From NCBI GenBank assembly GCA_039931065.1, contig JBDTSP010000019.1:16669-80668 (forward strand): a DNA stretch of 64,000 nt, read 5' to 3'. The notes beneath the pieces are model-generated. The model ran no database searches and was not told the origin of the DNA. It saw only the letters and a program-made list of their open reading frames with translations. Both the position numbers and the translations under genes were made by a program. This stretch comes from CADEED01 sp039931065 (GTDB taxonomy: Bacteria > Pseudomonadota > Gammaproteobacteria > Steroidobacterales > Steroidobacteraceae). Below are positions 23,844-32,370 of this stretch, one piece after another (the first letter of the stretch is position 1; every line of letters begins with the position of its first letter).

Positions 23844-25630
23844 TAATAAGTCCTCGCTTTCGGAGGAATGGGCTCAACGTCTGTGGTGAGCGTGTTCATG
23901 TGCACGGGCCGGTATTCGATGCGCGTCTTGCCGCGGTCATCGACCCAGCACAGGGTGTGCTTCTGCCAGTTCACGTCGTCGCGCTCCTTGAAGTCTTCGC
24001 GGGCGTGCGCGCCGCGGCTCTCCTTGCGGTTCTCGGCGCTGACCACGGTCGCCATCGCCTGGCCAAGCAGATTTTCCAGTTCGATCGTCTCGACCAGATC
24101 AGTGTTCCAGACGAGGCTGCGGTCGGAGACCTTCACGTCGGCGAACGACGCGTGAGTCTTCGATAGATCGCGCACGCCGTCGGCGAGCGTCGCGCCGGTG
24201 CGGAATACCGCCGCGTCGCGCTGCATGATCTTCTGCATTTCGAGCCGGATCTCGGCGGTGCCGCGTGAACCCTTGGCACTACGAACCTTATCGAGACGCG
24301 ACACGGCGAAATCGCCCGCGTCCTGCGCGAGCGGCTGATGCGACTGGTTGGGCTTGATGACGGTGGCGGCATGGCGCCCCGCTTCCCGGCCGAACACCAC
24401 GAGATCGAGCAGCGAATTGCTGCCGAGGCGGTTTGCGCCGTGTACGGACACACAGGCCGCTTCACCGACGGCCATGAGCCCGGGTACCACGGTGTCGGGA
24501 TTGCCGTTCTTGAACGTGACGACTTCGCCATGCACGTTGCAGGGAATTCCGCCCATGTTGTAGTGCACGGTGGGCAGCACCGGGATCGGATCCTTGTTCA
24601 CATCGACCCCGGCGAAGATTCGCGCGGTCTCGGCAATGCCGGGCAGACGCGCGTGAATGACCTCGGGCCCGAGATGCTCGAGATGCAGGTGGATGTGATC
24701 CTTGTGTTTGCCGACGCCGCGGCCTTCGCGGATCTCGATGGTCATCGAGCGCGAGACGACATCCCGCGAAGCGAGGTCTTTCGCATTCGGCGCGTAACGT
24801 TCCATGAAACGTTCGCCATCGGAGTTGGTGAGGTAACCGCCCTCGCCGCGCGAGCCTTCGGTGATCAGGCAACCCGAGCCGTAGATGCCGGTGGGATGGA
24901 ATTGCACGAACTCCATGTCCTGCATCGGCAGACCCGCGCGCAGCGCCATGCCGCCGCCGTCGCCGGTGCAGGTGTGCGCGGAGGTGCAGGAGAAATACGC
25001 GCGGCCGTATCCGCCGGTTGCGAGGATGACGGTGTGCGCGCGATACCGATGCAACTTGCCGCTGGCGAGATCGAGCGCGACCACGCCGCGGCAGGCGCCG
25101 TCCTGCATGATGAGATCGAGCGCGAAGTATTCGATGAAGAATTCCGCGTTGTGCTTGATCGACTGCTGGTACAGCGTGTGCAGCATCGCGTGACCGGTGC
25201 GGTCGGCCGCCGCGCAGGTGCGATGCGCCGTGCCCTTGCCGTAATTCGTGGTCATGCCGCCGAACGGGCGCTGGTAGATGCGGCCATCGTTGGTGCGCGA
25301 GAACGGCACGCCGTAGTGTTCGAGTTCGATCACCGCCGCGGGCGCTTCCTTGCACATGAACTCGATGGCGTCCTGGTCGCCGAGCCAGTCCGAGCCCTTG
25401 ATGGTGTCGTAAAAATGGAAACGCCAGTCGTCTTCACCCATGTTGCCGAGCGCCGCCGAGATGCCGCCCTGCGCCGCCACCGTGTGGCTGCGGGTCGGGA
25501 ACACCTTGGTGATGCACGCGGTAGATAGACCGGCCTCGGCCAGCCCGAGCGTCGCGCGCAGGCCCGCGCCGCCGGCGCCGACCACGACGACGTCGTAGGT
25601 GTGATCGATGAATTCGTAATCTTTGTTCAT
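23843..25630 (-). CDS. sdhA: SdhA, succinate dehydrogenase flavoprotein subunit
   Basis: 595 residues. The FAD dinucleotide fold is VVVGAGGAGLRATLGLAEAG (residues 15-34). The flavinylated His is in TRSHTVAAQGGISAALGN. Active-site segments are MEFVQFHPTGIYGSGCLITEG and the Arg in HGANRLGSNSLLDLVVFGR. The C-terminal domain has WNTDLVETIELENLL and DDVNWQKHTLCW. Complex II couples succinate oxidation in the TCA cycle to quinone reduction. Genes run sdhC-D-A-B with short gaps. Confidence 0.98.
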   Translation of the reverse strand: MNKDYEFIDHTYDVVVVGAGGAGLRATLGLAEAGLSTACITKVFPTRSHTVAAQGGISAALGNMGEDDWRFHFYDTIKGSDWLGDQDAIEFMCKEAPAAVIELEHYGVPFSRTNDGRIYQRPFGGMTTNYGKGTAHRTCAAADRTGHAMLHTLYQQSIKHNAEFFIEYFALDLIMQDGACRGVVALDLASGKLHRYRAHTVILATGGYGRAYFSCTSAHTCTGDGGGMALRAGLPMQDMEFVQFHPTGIYGSGCLITEGSRGEGGYLTNSDGERFMERYAPNAKDLASRDVVSRSMTIEIREGRGVGKHKDHIHLHLEHLGPEVIHARLPGIAETARIFAGVDVNKDPIPVLPTVHYNMGGIPCNVHGEVVTFKNGNPDTVVPGLMAVGEAACVSVHGANRLGSNSLLDLVVFGREAGRHAATVIKPNQSHQPLAQDAGDFAVSRLDKVRSAKGSRGTAEIRLEMQKIMQRDAAVFRTGATLADGVRDLSKTHASFADVKVSDRSLVWNTDLVETIELENLLGQAMATVVSAENRKESRGAHAREDFKERDDVNWQKHTLCWVDDRGKTRIEYRPVHMNTLTTDVEPIPPKARTY

Positions 25631-25639
25631 TTGCAGGGT

Positions 25640-26017
25640 CTATTGCAGCGCCAGCACCAGGATGGCAAACACCGCGGCGACCGCGGCCGCCAGGTGCACG
25701 AAGGTGGACAGCAGCAGCAAGGCGGTCTTGACGCCCTTGCCGTGGACATAGTCCTCGAGCACCACTTCCACGCCGAGCTTCGAGTGCACGGCCAGCGTAA
25801 TCACCAGCAGGATGGTCAACACCGCCACGTACGGCTGGCCTAACCACCCGCGCATCACCTCGTAGGACTGCAGCGAATGCATGAGCAGGGAAATGGCGAA
25901 CCAGGCGGTGAGCGGCAACAACGCCACCGCGGTCACGCGTTGCATCCACCAATGGCTGACGCCTTCGCCGGCTGCGCCACGACCGAGTACTTTGCCGAGC
26001 GGGGTGCGCAGGCTCAT
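25640..26017 (-). CDS. sdhD: SdhD, succinate dehydrogenase membrane anchor
   Basis: 125 residues. The ATG at 26017 overlaps the sdhC stop (ATGA) and gives MSLRTPLGKVLGRGAAGEGVSHWW. Three membrane helices follow. Heme-ligand candidate His is in VITLAVHSKLGVEVVLEDYVHG, the SdhD hallmark segment. With SdhC it binds heme b and ubiquinone. Longer open reading upstream is only the shadow of sdhC. Confidence 0.9.
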   Translation of the reverse strand: MSLRTPLGKVLGRGAAGEGVSHWWMQRVTAVALLPLTAWFAISLLMHSLQSYEVMRGWLGQPYVAVLTILLVITLAVHSKLGVEVVLEDYVHGKGVKTALLLLSTFVHLAAAVAAVFAILVLALQ

Positions 26018-26424
26018 GGCGCAGCCCCGGGCGCGATCCCGGCTGCCATGGCGGCGCAACCGAGCCAGATGACCAGCGCCGTCAGCAGCACCGCGGCGAC
26101 GACCACGATCCGCCCGCTGAGGCGCGCCTGCGCGCGTTCGAGGCCCCGGCCCGTATCCCACACCAGGTGCCGGATGCCGTTGCAGAAGTGGTAGACGAAC
26201 GAGAAGGTGAAACCCACCAAGAGAAGTTTGGCGATGGGCGTGGACAGCAGGTGCATCGCCCGCGCGTAACTGTCCGCGCCGGTGGCGAGGGCCAGCAACC
26301 ACCAGGTGAAGGCAAGGAAACCGAGCGTCGCCGCGAGGCCGGTAATGCGGTGCAGGATGGACAACGCCATCGTGTAGATGAACTTGTAGACGCCGAGATG
26401 CGGAGAGAGCGGGCGCGAGATCAT
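26014..26424 (-). CDS. sdhC: SdhC, succinate dehydrogenase cytochrome b556 subunit
   Basis: 136 residues with the SdhC pattern: RPLSPHLGVYKF at the start, ALSILHRITGLAATLGFLAF (quinone-site Ser/Arg region), and the heme-binding HFCNGIRHLVWDTGRG (His about residue 83). Three membrane helices are apparent. First membrane gene of the sdh cluster; nine bases separate it from the small DUF1674 gene upstream. Confidence 0.95.
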   Translation of the reverse strand: MISRPLSPHLGVYKFIYTMALSILHRITGLAATLGFLAFTWWLLALATGADSYARAMHLLSTPIAKLLLVGFTFSFVYHFCNGIRHLVWDTGRGLERAQARLSGRIVVVAAVLLTALVIWLGCAAMAAGIAPGAAP

Positions 26425-26433
26425 CGCCGGCCC

Positions 26434-26610
26434 CTAGAAGTCGATGCAGCGGCCATTTTTTTCCCAGTCGCCGAACCGCGTCGGCTCAGGGCCCTGCGGC
26501 CCACCCAATTCGTTGACGAGATCGGCCGGACGCGCCTGCGAGTGTTGCGCGCCGGTCGGAACGGCGGCGGCAACGACTGGCACATCTACGTCGGAAGGGG
26601 CATTCGGCAC
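26434..26610 (-). CDS. DUF1674 protein, SdhAF4-like assembly factor
   Basis: A 58-residue protein hidden inside a longer open frame. The C-terminal half has the DUF1674 signature: ELGGPQGPEPTRFGDWEKNGRCIDF. In mitochondria and alphaproteobacteria this family (SdhAF4) helps load and protect flavinylated SdhA. I placed the start at the GTG 26610 (PNAPSDVDVPVV), because no ATG in frame is close and upstream sequence is not family-like. Its position 9 bp before sdhC strongly supports an SDH assembly role. The symbol is left empty because the name is not settled in bacteria. Confidence 0.8.
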   Translation of the reverse strand: MPNAPSDVDVPVVAAAVPTGAQHSQARPADLVNELGGPQGPEPTRFGDWEKNGRCIDF

Positions 26611-26671
26611 GGGCGCGAATTCTGCCAGAATCGCACCCTCACGACCATATGAAACCCTTTCAAAAACAAAG

Positions 26672-27532
26672 ATGAGCAAGCCGGCCGCGGTGAATCTTTC
26701 GGACCCGCCCTCTGCTTTGGGCGTGCTCGCGTTCCGCGGGTCCGATGCCGCGCGTTTTCTGCAGGGCCAGCTCTCCGCCGACATCGAAAAGCTCGCCGTT
26801 GGTGCATCCACGCTCGCCGGTCTGCACAACCCGCAGGGGCGCGTCATCGCGCTGCTGGCGATCGCGCGTGCGGCGAGCGACGAATTGTTCGCGGTCCTGC
26901 CGGCGGAACTGGCCGCCGCGGTGGCTCTGCGGCTGCGCAAGTACGTGCTGCGCTCCAGGCTTCAGATCGTCGAGGTCGGCGACGCGCTGCGGGTCATCGG
27001 CAGCGAGATCTGTGTCGCGGGGTTTACCTCGATGGCCTGGGGCACACGCTGGATGTTGTTAGTGCCCGGGCAGCGCCTCGATGAATTCAGCTTTGCGGAT
27101 TCGGCCGCGGCGAGCTGGCAGTCGGCCGATGTCGCCGAAGGTCTGCCGCAGGTCTACGCGGCGACCAGCGAATCCTTCGTCGCGCAGATGCTGAATCTCG
27201 ACCTGCTGGGGGCGATCGCCTTCGACAAGGGTTGTTACACGGGGCAGGAAGTCATCGCCCGCTCTCACTACCGCGGCCGGGTGAAGCGCCGCCTGCAACG
27301 CTGGTTCTCGGATACATCGACCCCGCTGCGCGCGGGTGATGCGGCGCGCAGCGTCGATGGCCGCGCACTTTCGATCGTGCGTGTGGCGCCCACGGCGGCC
27401 GGACAGGAATTGCTGGCGGTGGGCCCATACGTGGTCAGCGAGGACGCGGCCCCGCTTGACGCGACGACGACGGCAGGCGCGGCTGCACTGGTCGAAGGAC
27501 CGCTGCCGCTGCCTTATCGTCTGCCCGAATAG
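26672..27532 (+). CDS. ygfZ: YgfZ, folate-dependent Fe-S maintenance protein
   Basis: 286 residues from the ATG at 26672 (MSKPAAVNLSDPPSALGVLAFRG). The GcvT-like fold starts with GSDAARFLQGQLSADI, and the family signature KGCYTGQEVIARSHYRG (about residues 187-203) carries the conserved Cys. YgfZ uses tetrahydrofolate to support repair or assembly of Fe-S clusters, including those for tRNA modification by MiaB. It is divergent from the sdh cluster, with 61 bp between the start codons. Confidence 0.92.
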   Translation: MSKPAAVNLSDPPSALGVLAFRGSDAARFLQGQLSADIEKLAVGASTLAGLHNPQGRVIALLAIARAASDELFAVLPAELAAAVALRLRKYVLRSRLQIVEVGDALRVIGSEICVAGFTSMAWGTRWMLLVPGQRLDEFSFADSAAASWQSADVAEGLPQVYAATSESFVAQMLNLDLLGAIAFDKGCYTGQEVIARSHYRGRVKRRLQRWFSDTSTPLRAGDAARSVDGRALSIVRVAPTAAGQELLAVGPYVVSEDAAPLDATTTAGAAALVEGPLPLPYRLPE

Positions 27533-27535
27533 CCG

Positions 27536-28408
27536 CTAGCGGCGCGCGAACGACACCAGCACCTGCGCGTATTCCGCGGCACGCGCCGGGTTGAACATCG
27601 GGTGATTGCCTTCGAACTTGTGGCCGCGCGAATTGCGCGCGCGTTCGAGCGCGCGCTGATAGGCGGGCGCCAGCGTATCGGTGTCCGAAGTCATCACCAG
27701 CACGCGCTGCGAAACTTCGCCGAGCCGCGCGAGCACGTCGTAGTTGGGTTTGCCGCCGCGCGCGTCGGCTTCGGCGCCGGCCGCGATCGCGTCGTACCCG
27801 AGTTCGAGGTAGTCGCGCGTCAACTCGTACACCAGCGGCAGCGAATCCTGCGTGAGTTCGAAGCCCGGATCCCAGTCCTTGAGCGTGCGCACGCTGACAT
27901 CGAAGGCGAAGTTTCGGTAACCGTTTTCATCGGCGAGCTTCGGCGACAACCCTGCGGTCGTCGCACTCATCTTGCGCAGCTCTTCAGGCGCGAGACCGGG
28001 AACGCCATCGAGCACGGCGCCGGTCACCTGCGTCGGCGAGGCTAACAACATTTCGACGGCGACCGAGGCACCGAAGCGCCCGCCGATCACGGTGTACGGC
28101 ACGGTGTGCAGCGAGCCGCAGGCCTCGAGCACGTCGGCGGCGTATTGCTGCACGGTCCAGCCGCGGCAGTTCTTGTGTGACCGGCCGGTACCGGCGAGAT
28201 CGAAGGCGATGGCGCGAAAGCCCGCGCGCGCCAGGTGCGGCATGATGATTTCGTACATGCGGCCGCTCGAGGGCAGCCAGGGCAACAACACGATGTCGGG
28301 TCCCGCCCCGCAGGCGCGAAAGTGCATCTGGCCCGAAAGTGTGTCCGCGAAGCCGACACGCAGAGGCATGACGGCGCGATCGTGTGCGACTCCTGATCTC
28401 TCTCTCAT
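27536..28408 (-). CDS. Alpha/beta-hydrolase fold protein lacking the Ser nucleophile
   Basis: 290 residues. The fold is recognisable: the strand and oxyanion region DIVLLPWLPSSGRMYE, then FRAIAFDLAGTGRSHK, a helical cap, TSDTDTLAP holding the acid, and GNHPMFN holding the His. The nucleophile elbow, normally GxSxG, reads GGRFGAS with Arg111 at the Ser position. Asp and His are kept, so classical esterase chemistry is unlikely unless another residue substitutes. No signal peptide. It converges on ygfZ (3 bp apart). Could be a non-catalytic binding protein or a divergent enzyme. Confidence 0.8.
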   Translation of the reverse strand: MRERSGVAHDRAVMPLRVGFADTLSGQMHFRACGAGPDIVLLPWLPSSGRMYEIIMPHLARAGFRAIAFDLAGTGRSHKNCRGWTVQQYAADVLEACGSLHTVPYTVIGGRFGASVAVEMLLASPTQVTGAVLDGVPGLAPEELRKMSATTAGLSPKLADENGYRNFAFDVSVRTLKDWDPGFELTQDSLPLVYELTRDYLELGYDAIAAGAEADARGGKPNYDVLARLGEVSQRVLVMTSDTDTLAPAYQRALERARNSRGHKFEGNHPMFNPARAAEYAQVLVSFARR

Positions 28409-28484
28409 CCAGGCCTTTCCTTTTTTCTTGTCCGGACGCCGCGCGCGTCGGGGGCGCCAAGTGTAACCGTCTTATGGAAAGTGT

Positions 28485-29297
28485 CTAAAGATCGATTGTT
28501 TCGATGCTCTTCGTGGCTATCGACGAACCCAGGAACCGCGCGCCCACCCGCGCAAACCGTTCCGGACTGTCGGTGGCCAGCAGGCGCAGCATCCCGCCGC
28601 GCGTACTGCGCGTCAGCTGGCGGGTCGCGAGGGTTCTTTGTGCAGCGCGCGCGGTGGTCGCGGCCGAATCGACGATGCGGCGCGTCGGCCCCAGTTGACG
28701 GGCGAGCGCGTCGGCCAGCAGCGGAAAATGCGTGCATCCGAGCACCACGGTGTCGACGCGCGCGTCGAGATGCGAGAGGTAACGCGCCGCGATCGCATCG
28801 ACCGCCGCGCCCTCGCTCCAGCCCTCCTCCGCCAGCGCGACGAAAATCTGGCAGGCGATCTGCGTGACCTGCGCTTCGGATCGCAGCGCTTCGATCGCGC
28901 GTTTGTAGGCGCCGCCATGTACCGTGCCTTCGGTCGCGAGCACCGCGATGCGGCCGCTGCTGCTGGCCTCGCAGGCGGCGCGCGCGCCCGGCTCGATGAC
29001 TCCGAGTACCGGCAACGCGGGAAAGCGTTCGCGCAGCGCCGGCAACGCGCTCGCCGAGGCGGTATTGCAGGCAACGACCAGCGCCTTGATGTCGCGCTCG
29101 ACCAGCGCTTCGGCGGCCCGCACGGAATAACGGGCGACGGTCGTCGCGCTCTTGGTGCCATAAGGTAGCCGCGCGGTATCGCCGAGATACAGGAAATCTT
29201 CGTGCGGCAATTCGGCGATCAAGGCGCGCAGGACGGTGAGCCCACCGACTCCGGAATCGAACACGCCTATGGGCGTTTCGGTTCGCGGTGTATCCAC
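28485..29297 (-). CDS. murI: MurI, glutamate racemase
   Basis: Provides D-glutamate for peptidoglycan. 270 residues with a GTG start whose G is shared with the lysS stop (TAGTG). Motifs: IGVFDSGVGGLTVLRAL (residues 10-26), YLGDTARLPYGTKS, the first catalytic Cys in VVACNTASASALP, and the second in VVLGCTHFPLL. Acidic/His residues near both are present. It is downstream of lysS in the lysS-prfB-recJ run. Confidence 0.95.
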   Translation of the reverse strand: MDTPRTETPIGVFDSGVGGLTVLRALIAELPHEDFLYLGDTARLPYGTKSATTVARYSVRAAEALVERDIKALVVACNTASASALPALRERFPALPVLGVIEPGARAACEASSSGRIAVLATEGTVHGGAYKRAIEALRSEAQVTQIACQIFVALAEEGWSEGAAVDAIAARYLSHLDARVDTVVLGCTHFPLLADALARQLGPTRRIVDSAATTARAAQRTLATRQLTRSTRGGMLRLLATDSPERFARVGARFLGSSIATKSIETIDL

Positions 29298-30802
29298 TAG
29301 TCGGACTCGGGCCGCATGTGCGGGAACAACAACACGTCGCGGATCGACGGCATGTCGGTGAAGAACATCACCAGCCGATCGATGCCCACGCCGAGCCCGG
29401 CGGTCGGCGGCATGCCGTACTCGAGCGCGCGCACGTAGTCGGCATCGTAATACATCGCTTCGTCATCCCCGGCATCCTTGCGCTCGACCTGCGCACGAAA
29501 ACGTGCCGCCTGGTCTTCGGCATCGTTGAGCTCCGAGAAACCGTTGGCGATCTCGCGACCGGCGATAAAGAACTCGAACCGGTCCGTTAGGAACGGATCT
29601 TTATCGTTTGCGCGCGACAGCGGGCTGACCTCCGCCGGGTACGCGTAGGCGAAGGTCGGCTCGGTGAAATTGTCCTCGGCGAACTTCTCGAACAGTTCGA
29701 TCTGCAGCTTGCCCGCGCCGTCGCCGGGCTTGAAGTTGATGCCATGTTTGCCGCACAGCTCGCGTAGATAGGCAACGTCGCGCGCGCGCGCCAGATCGAT
29801 TCCGTCCGGTATGTGTTTGGCCACGGCTTCGATCACGGTGATGCGCGTGAACGGCTGGTTGAGGTCGTACTCGCGCCCCTGATAGGTGACCTTGCGATTG
29901 CCGAACAACACGTCGGCGAGACCTTGCATGGCACGTTCGATCATCACGATGAGATCCTGGTAGTCGGCATAAGCGACGTACAACTCGAGCATCGTGAATT
30001 CGGGGTTGTGTCGCGTCGACACGCCCTCGTTGCGGAAATTGCGGTTGATCTCGTAGACCCGTTCGAGCCCGCCCACCGTCAAGCGCTTGAGGAACAGCTC
30101 CGGCGCGATGCGCAGGAACATGTCCATGTCGAGCGCGTTGTGGTGCGTCTTGAACGGCCGCGCGGCGGCGCCACCCGGAATGGTCTGCAACATCGGTGTT
30201 TCGACTTCGAGGAAATCCATGGAGTCGAGGAAGTCGCGCAGGTATCTCAAAATGCGATTACGCGTGATGAAGACGTTGCGGCTCTGTTCGTTGACGATCA
30301 GATCGACGTAGCGCTGGCGGTAACGCGTGTCGACATCCGCCATGCCGTGCCATTTGTCGGGCAGCGGTCGCAGGGATTTCGTCAGCAATCGCAACTCTTC
30401 GACGCGCACGGACAATTCTCCGGTCTTCGTCTTGAACAACGTGCCAGTGGCCGCGAGGATGTCGCCGACATCGTATTTCTTGAACGCGTCGTAAGCCTCC
30501 CCGAGCGTGTCGCGCTGCAGGAAGATCTGGATCAGCCCGGTACGGTCCTGCAGCTTGGCGAAACTCGCCTTGCCCATGATGCGCTGGAACATCATGCGGC
30601 CCGCGACGTGTAATCGCACCGGCGGATTCGCTTCAAACCATTCCGCGGGTTTGGCGCCGTATTCCGCCTGCAGCAGCGAGGCGAGCACGTCACGGCGATA
30701 GTCGTTCGGGAATGCTGGCACGCCCGCCGCCTTCGCCGTTTCACGCCATGCCGAAAGTTTCGCGCGCCGCTCCGCGATGAGTTTGTTCTCGTCTTCGCTC
30801 AC
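29297..30802 (-). CDS. lysS: LysS, class II lysyl-tRNA synthetase
   Basis: 501 residues. The N-terminal OB anticodon-binding domain has VHVAGRMMFQRIMGKASFAKLQDRTG. Class II motif 1 is around RNRILRYLRDFLDSMDFLEVETPML, motif 2 is FRNEGVSTRHNPEFTMLELYVAY, and motif 3 is GLGVGIDRLVMFFTDMPSIRDVLLFPHMRP. The GTG start overlaps the prfB stop by 4 bp. prfB-lysS coupling is the standard gammaproteobacterial arrangement. Confidence 0.98.
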   Translation of the reverse strand: MSEDENKLIAERRAKLSAWRETAKAAGVPAFPNDYRRDVLASLLQAEYGAKPAEWFEANPPVRLHVAGRMMFQRIMGKASFAKLQDRTGLIQIFLQRDTLGEAYDAFKKYDVGDILAATGTLFKTKTGELSVRVEELRLLTKSLRPLPDKWHGMADVDTRYRQRYVDLIVNEQSRNVFITRNRILRYLRDFLDSMDFLEVETPMLQTIPGGAAARPFKTHHNALDMDMFLRIAPELFLKRLTVGGLERVYEINRNFRNEGVSTRHNPEFTMLELYVAYADYQDLIVMIERAMQGLADVLFGNRKVTYQGREYDLNQPFTRITVIEAVAKHIPDGIDLARARDVAYLRELCGKHGINFKPGDGAGKLQIELFEKFAEDNFTEPTFAYAYPAEVSPLSRANDKDPFLTDRFEFFIAGREIANGFSELNDAEDQAARFRAQVERKDAGDDEAMYYDADYVRALEYGMPPTAGLGVGIDRLVMFFTDMPSIRDVLLFPHMRPESD

Positions 30803-31894
30803 AGTCCCGCCTTCAAAGATGCTTCGAGGAATGGTTCGAGGTGCCCATCGAGCACCTTGTTGGTGTCGCCGATCTCGACGTCGGTACGCAGATCCTTGAT
30901 GCGCGACTGGTCGAGCACGTACGAACGGATCTGGTTGCCCCAGCTCACATCGCTCTTGGAGTCTTCCAGCACCTTCGAGGCAGCATTGCGCTTGTTGACT
31001 TCCAGCTCGTAGAGCTTGGCCTTCAGCATCTTCATCGCCGTCGCGCGATTCTTGTGCTGGCTGCGTTCGTTCTGACAGGCCACGACAATGCCCGAGGGAC
31101 CGTGAGTGAGGCGCACCGCCGACTCGGTCTTGTTCACGTGCTGGCCGCCGGCGCCGCTCGAGCGGTACACATCCATGCTGATGTCGGCCGGGTTGAGGTC
31201 AACCTTGATGTCGTCGTCGACTTCCGGCGATACGAACACCGACGCGAACGAGGTGTGGCGGCGATTGCCCGAATCGAACGGCGACTTGCGCACCAGGCGA
31301 TGCACGCCGATCTCGGTGCGCAACCAGCCGTAGGCGTAATCGCCCTTGATCTCGATGGTCGCGCTCTTCATGCCGGCGACTTCACCTGGCTGGGAGTCGA
31401 TGACTTCGGCAGCGAAGCCGCGCGCGGCGGACCATTTCAGATACATGCGCAGCAGCATCTGCGCCCAGTCCTGAGCTTCGGTGCCGCCGGCACCGGCCTG
31501 GATGTCGAGGTATGCGTTGTGCGAATCCATCTCGCCCCGGAACATGCGCTTGAATTCGAGCTCGCGCACGTCGACTTCGAGTTTGCCAGCGTCGCGTTCG
31601 ATTTCGCCCGCCATGGATTCGTCGTTCTCGCTTTCCGCAAGTTCGAGCAGTTCGCTCGCACTGCTGATCGCGCCGGTCGCCTTGTCGATGCTGGCGATCT
31701 CGGTCGTCAAACGCGCGCGTTCCTTGCCCATTTCCTGGGCCCGCTCGGGCTTGTTCCAGATCTTGGGGTCTTCGAGCTCGCGGCTGACTTCTTCTAGCCG
31801 TTCTTTCTTTTGGTCGTACTCAAAGAAACCCCCTCAAGGAAAACATACGTTCCTCGAGATCTTTGAGCTGACGCTTCAGCATGTTGATTTCCAT
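30799..31894 (-). CDS. prfB: PrfB, peptide chain release factor 2 (programmed +1 frameshift)
   Basis: RF2 recognises UGA and UAA. The gene is in two frames. A 24-codon first part starts at the ATG 31894 (MEINMLKRQLKDLEERMFSLRG) and ends at an in-frame TGA (31820-31822), preceded by AGGGGG and CTT. After a +1 shift on CTT-T the second frame continues EYDQKKERLEE and gives a product of about 364 residues. SPF in RLVRKSPFDSGNRR is the stop-codon recognition tripeptide, and GAGGQHVNKTESAVR carries the catalytic GGQ. This is the classical RF2 autoregulatory shift, sensing low RF2 at the UGA. It is not a disrupted gene. Confidence 0.96.
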
Positions 31895-31905
31895 GGCCGC
31901 GGAGT

Positions 31906-32370
31906 CTACTTGAGCTGACGCTCCATGAATATCGACAGGGGGTCGGGTTGGTACGGGGGAAACGCGGTGATCTCCTTGAAACCCGCACGCCGATAGAGCT
32001 TGAGCGCGCCGATGCTGACGTTGCCGGTTTCGAGCCGCGCCAGCGGCAACCCTTCCGCCCGCGCCCAATCGAGCAGTTTGACCAGCATGGCCAATGCAAT
32101 TCCGCCGCCACGCGCCTTGGGCTTGAGATACATACGCTTGAGCTCCGCCCACTCGCCGCAGTTCTTGACTGCGCCACAGCCGACGAGCACGCCCTCCTGC
32201 TCCACCACCATGAACACGCTGCGTCCCGCGGCCAAAGCCTCCGGCGGATCGAAGTGATTGCTTTCGGCCGGATACAGCGCCGTATTGAACGCATCAAGTT
32301 CGGCGATCAGCGCACGCACCTCCGGCGCCAGCGGGTCGCCGATGCGGATCGTGTAAGTCCCCGTGATCAT
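31906..32370 (-). CDS. GNAT family N-acetyltransferase
   Basis: 154 residues with the acetyl-CoA-binding fold: GVLVGCGAVKNCGEWAELKRMYLKPKARGGGIALAMLVKLLDWA holds the beta4 strand and the R/GxxGxG/A loop (KARGGGIA, about residues 85-92), and LETGNVSIGALKLYRRAGFKEI is the usual C-terminal motif B. The substrate cannot be told from sequence. The ATG at 32370 overlaps recJ by 4 bp, so it belongs to the recJ-prfB-lysS unit. Confidence 0.88.
   Translation of the reverse strand: MITGTYTIRIGDPLAPEVRALIAELDAFNTALYPAESNHFDPPEALAAGRSVFMVVEQEGVLVGCGAVKNCGEWAELKRMYLKPKARGGGIALAMLVKLLDWARAEGLPLARLETGNVSIGALKLYRRAGFKEITAFPPYQPDPLSIFMERQLK

Noticed and set aside
31820..32152. Separate 110-residue ORF upstream of prfB
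   Set aside because: Only its last 24 codons are real; they are the first part of prfB before the programmed frameshift, and the rest overlaps the GNAT gene.
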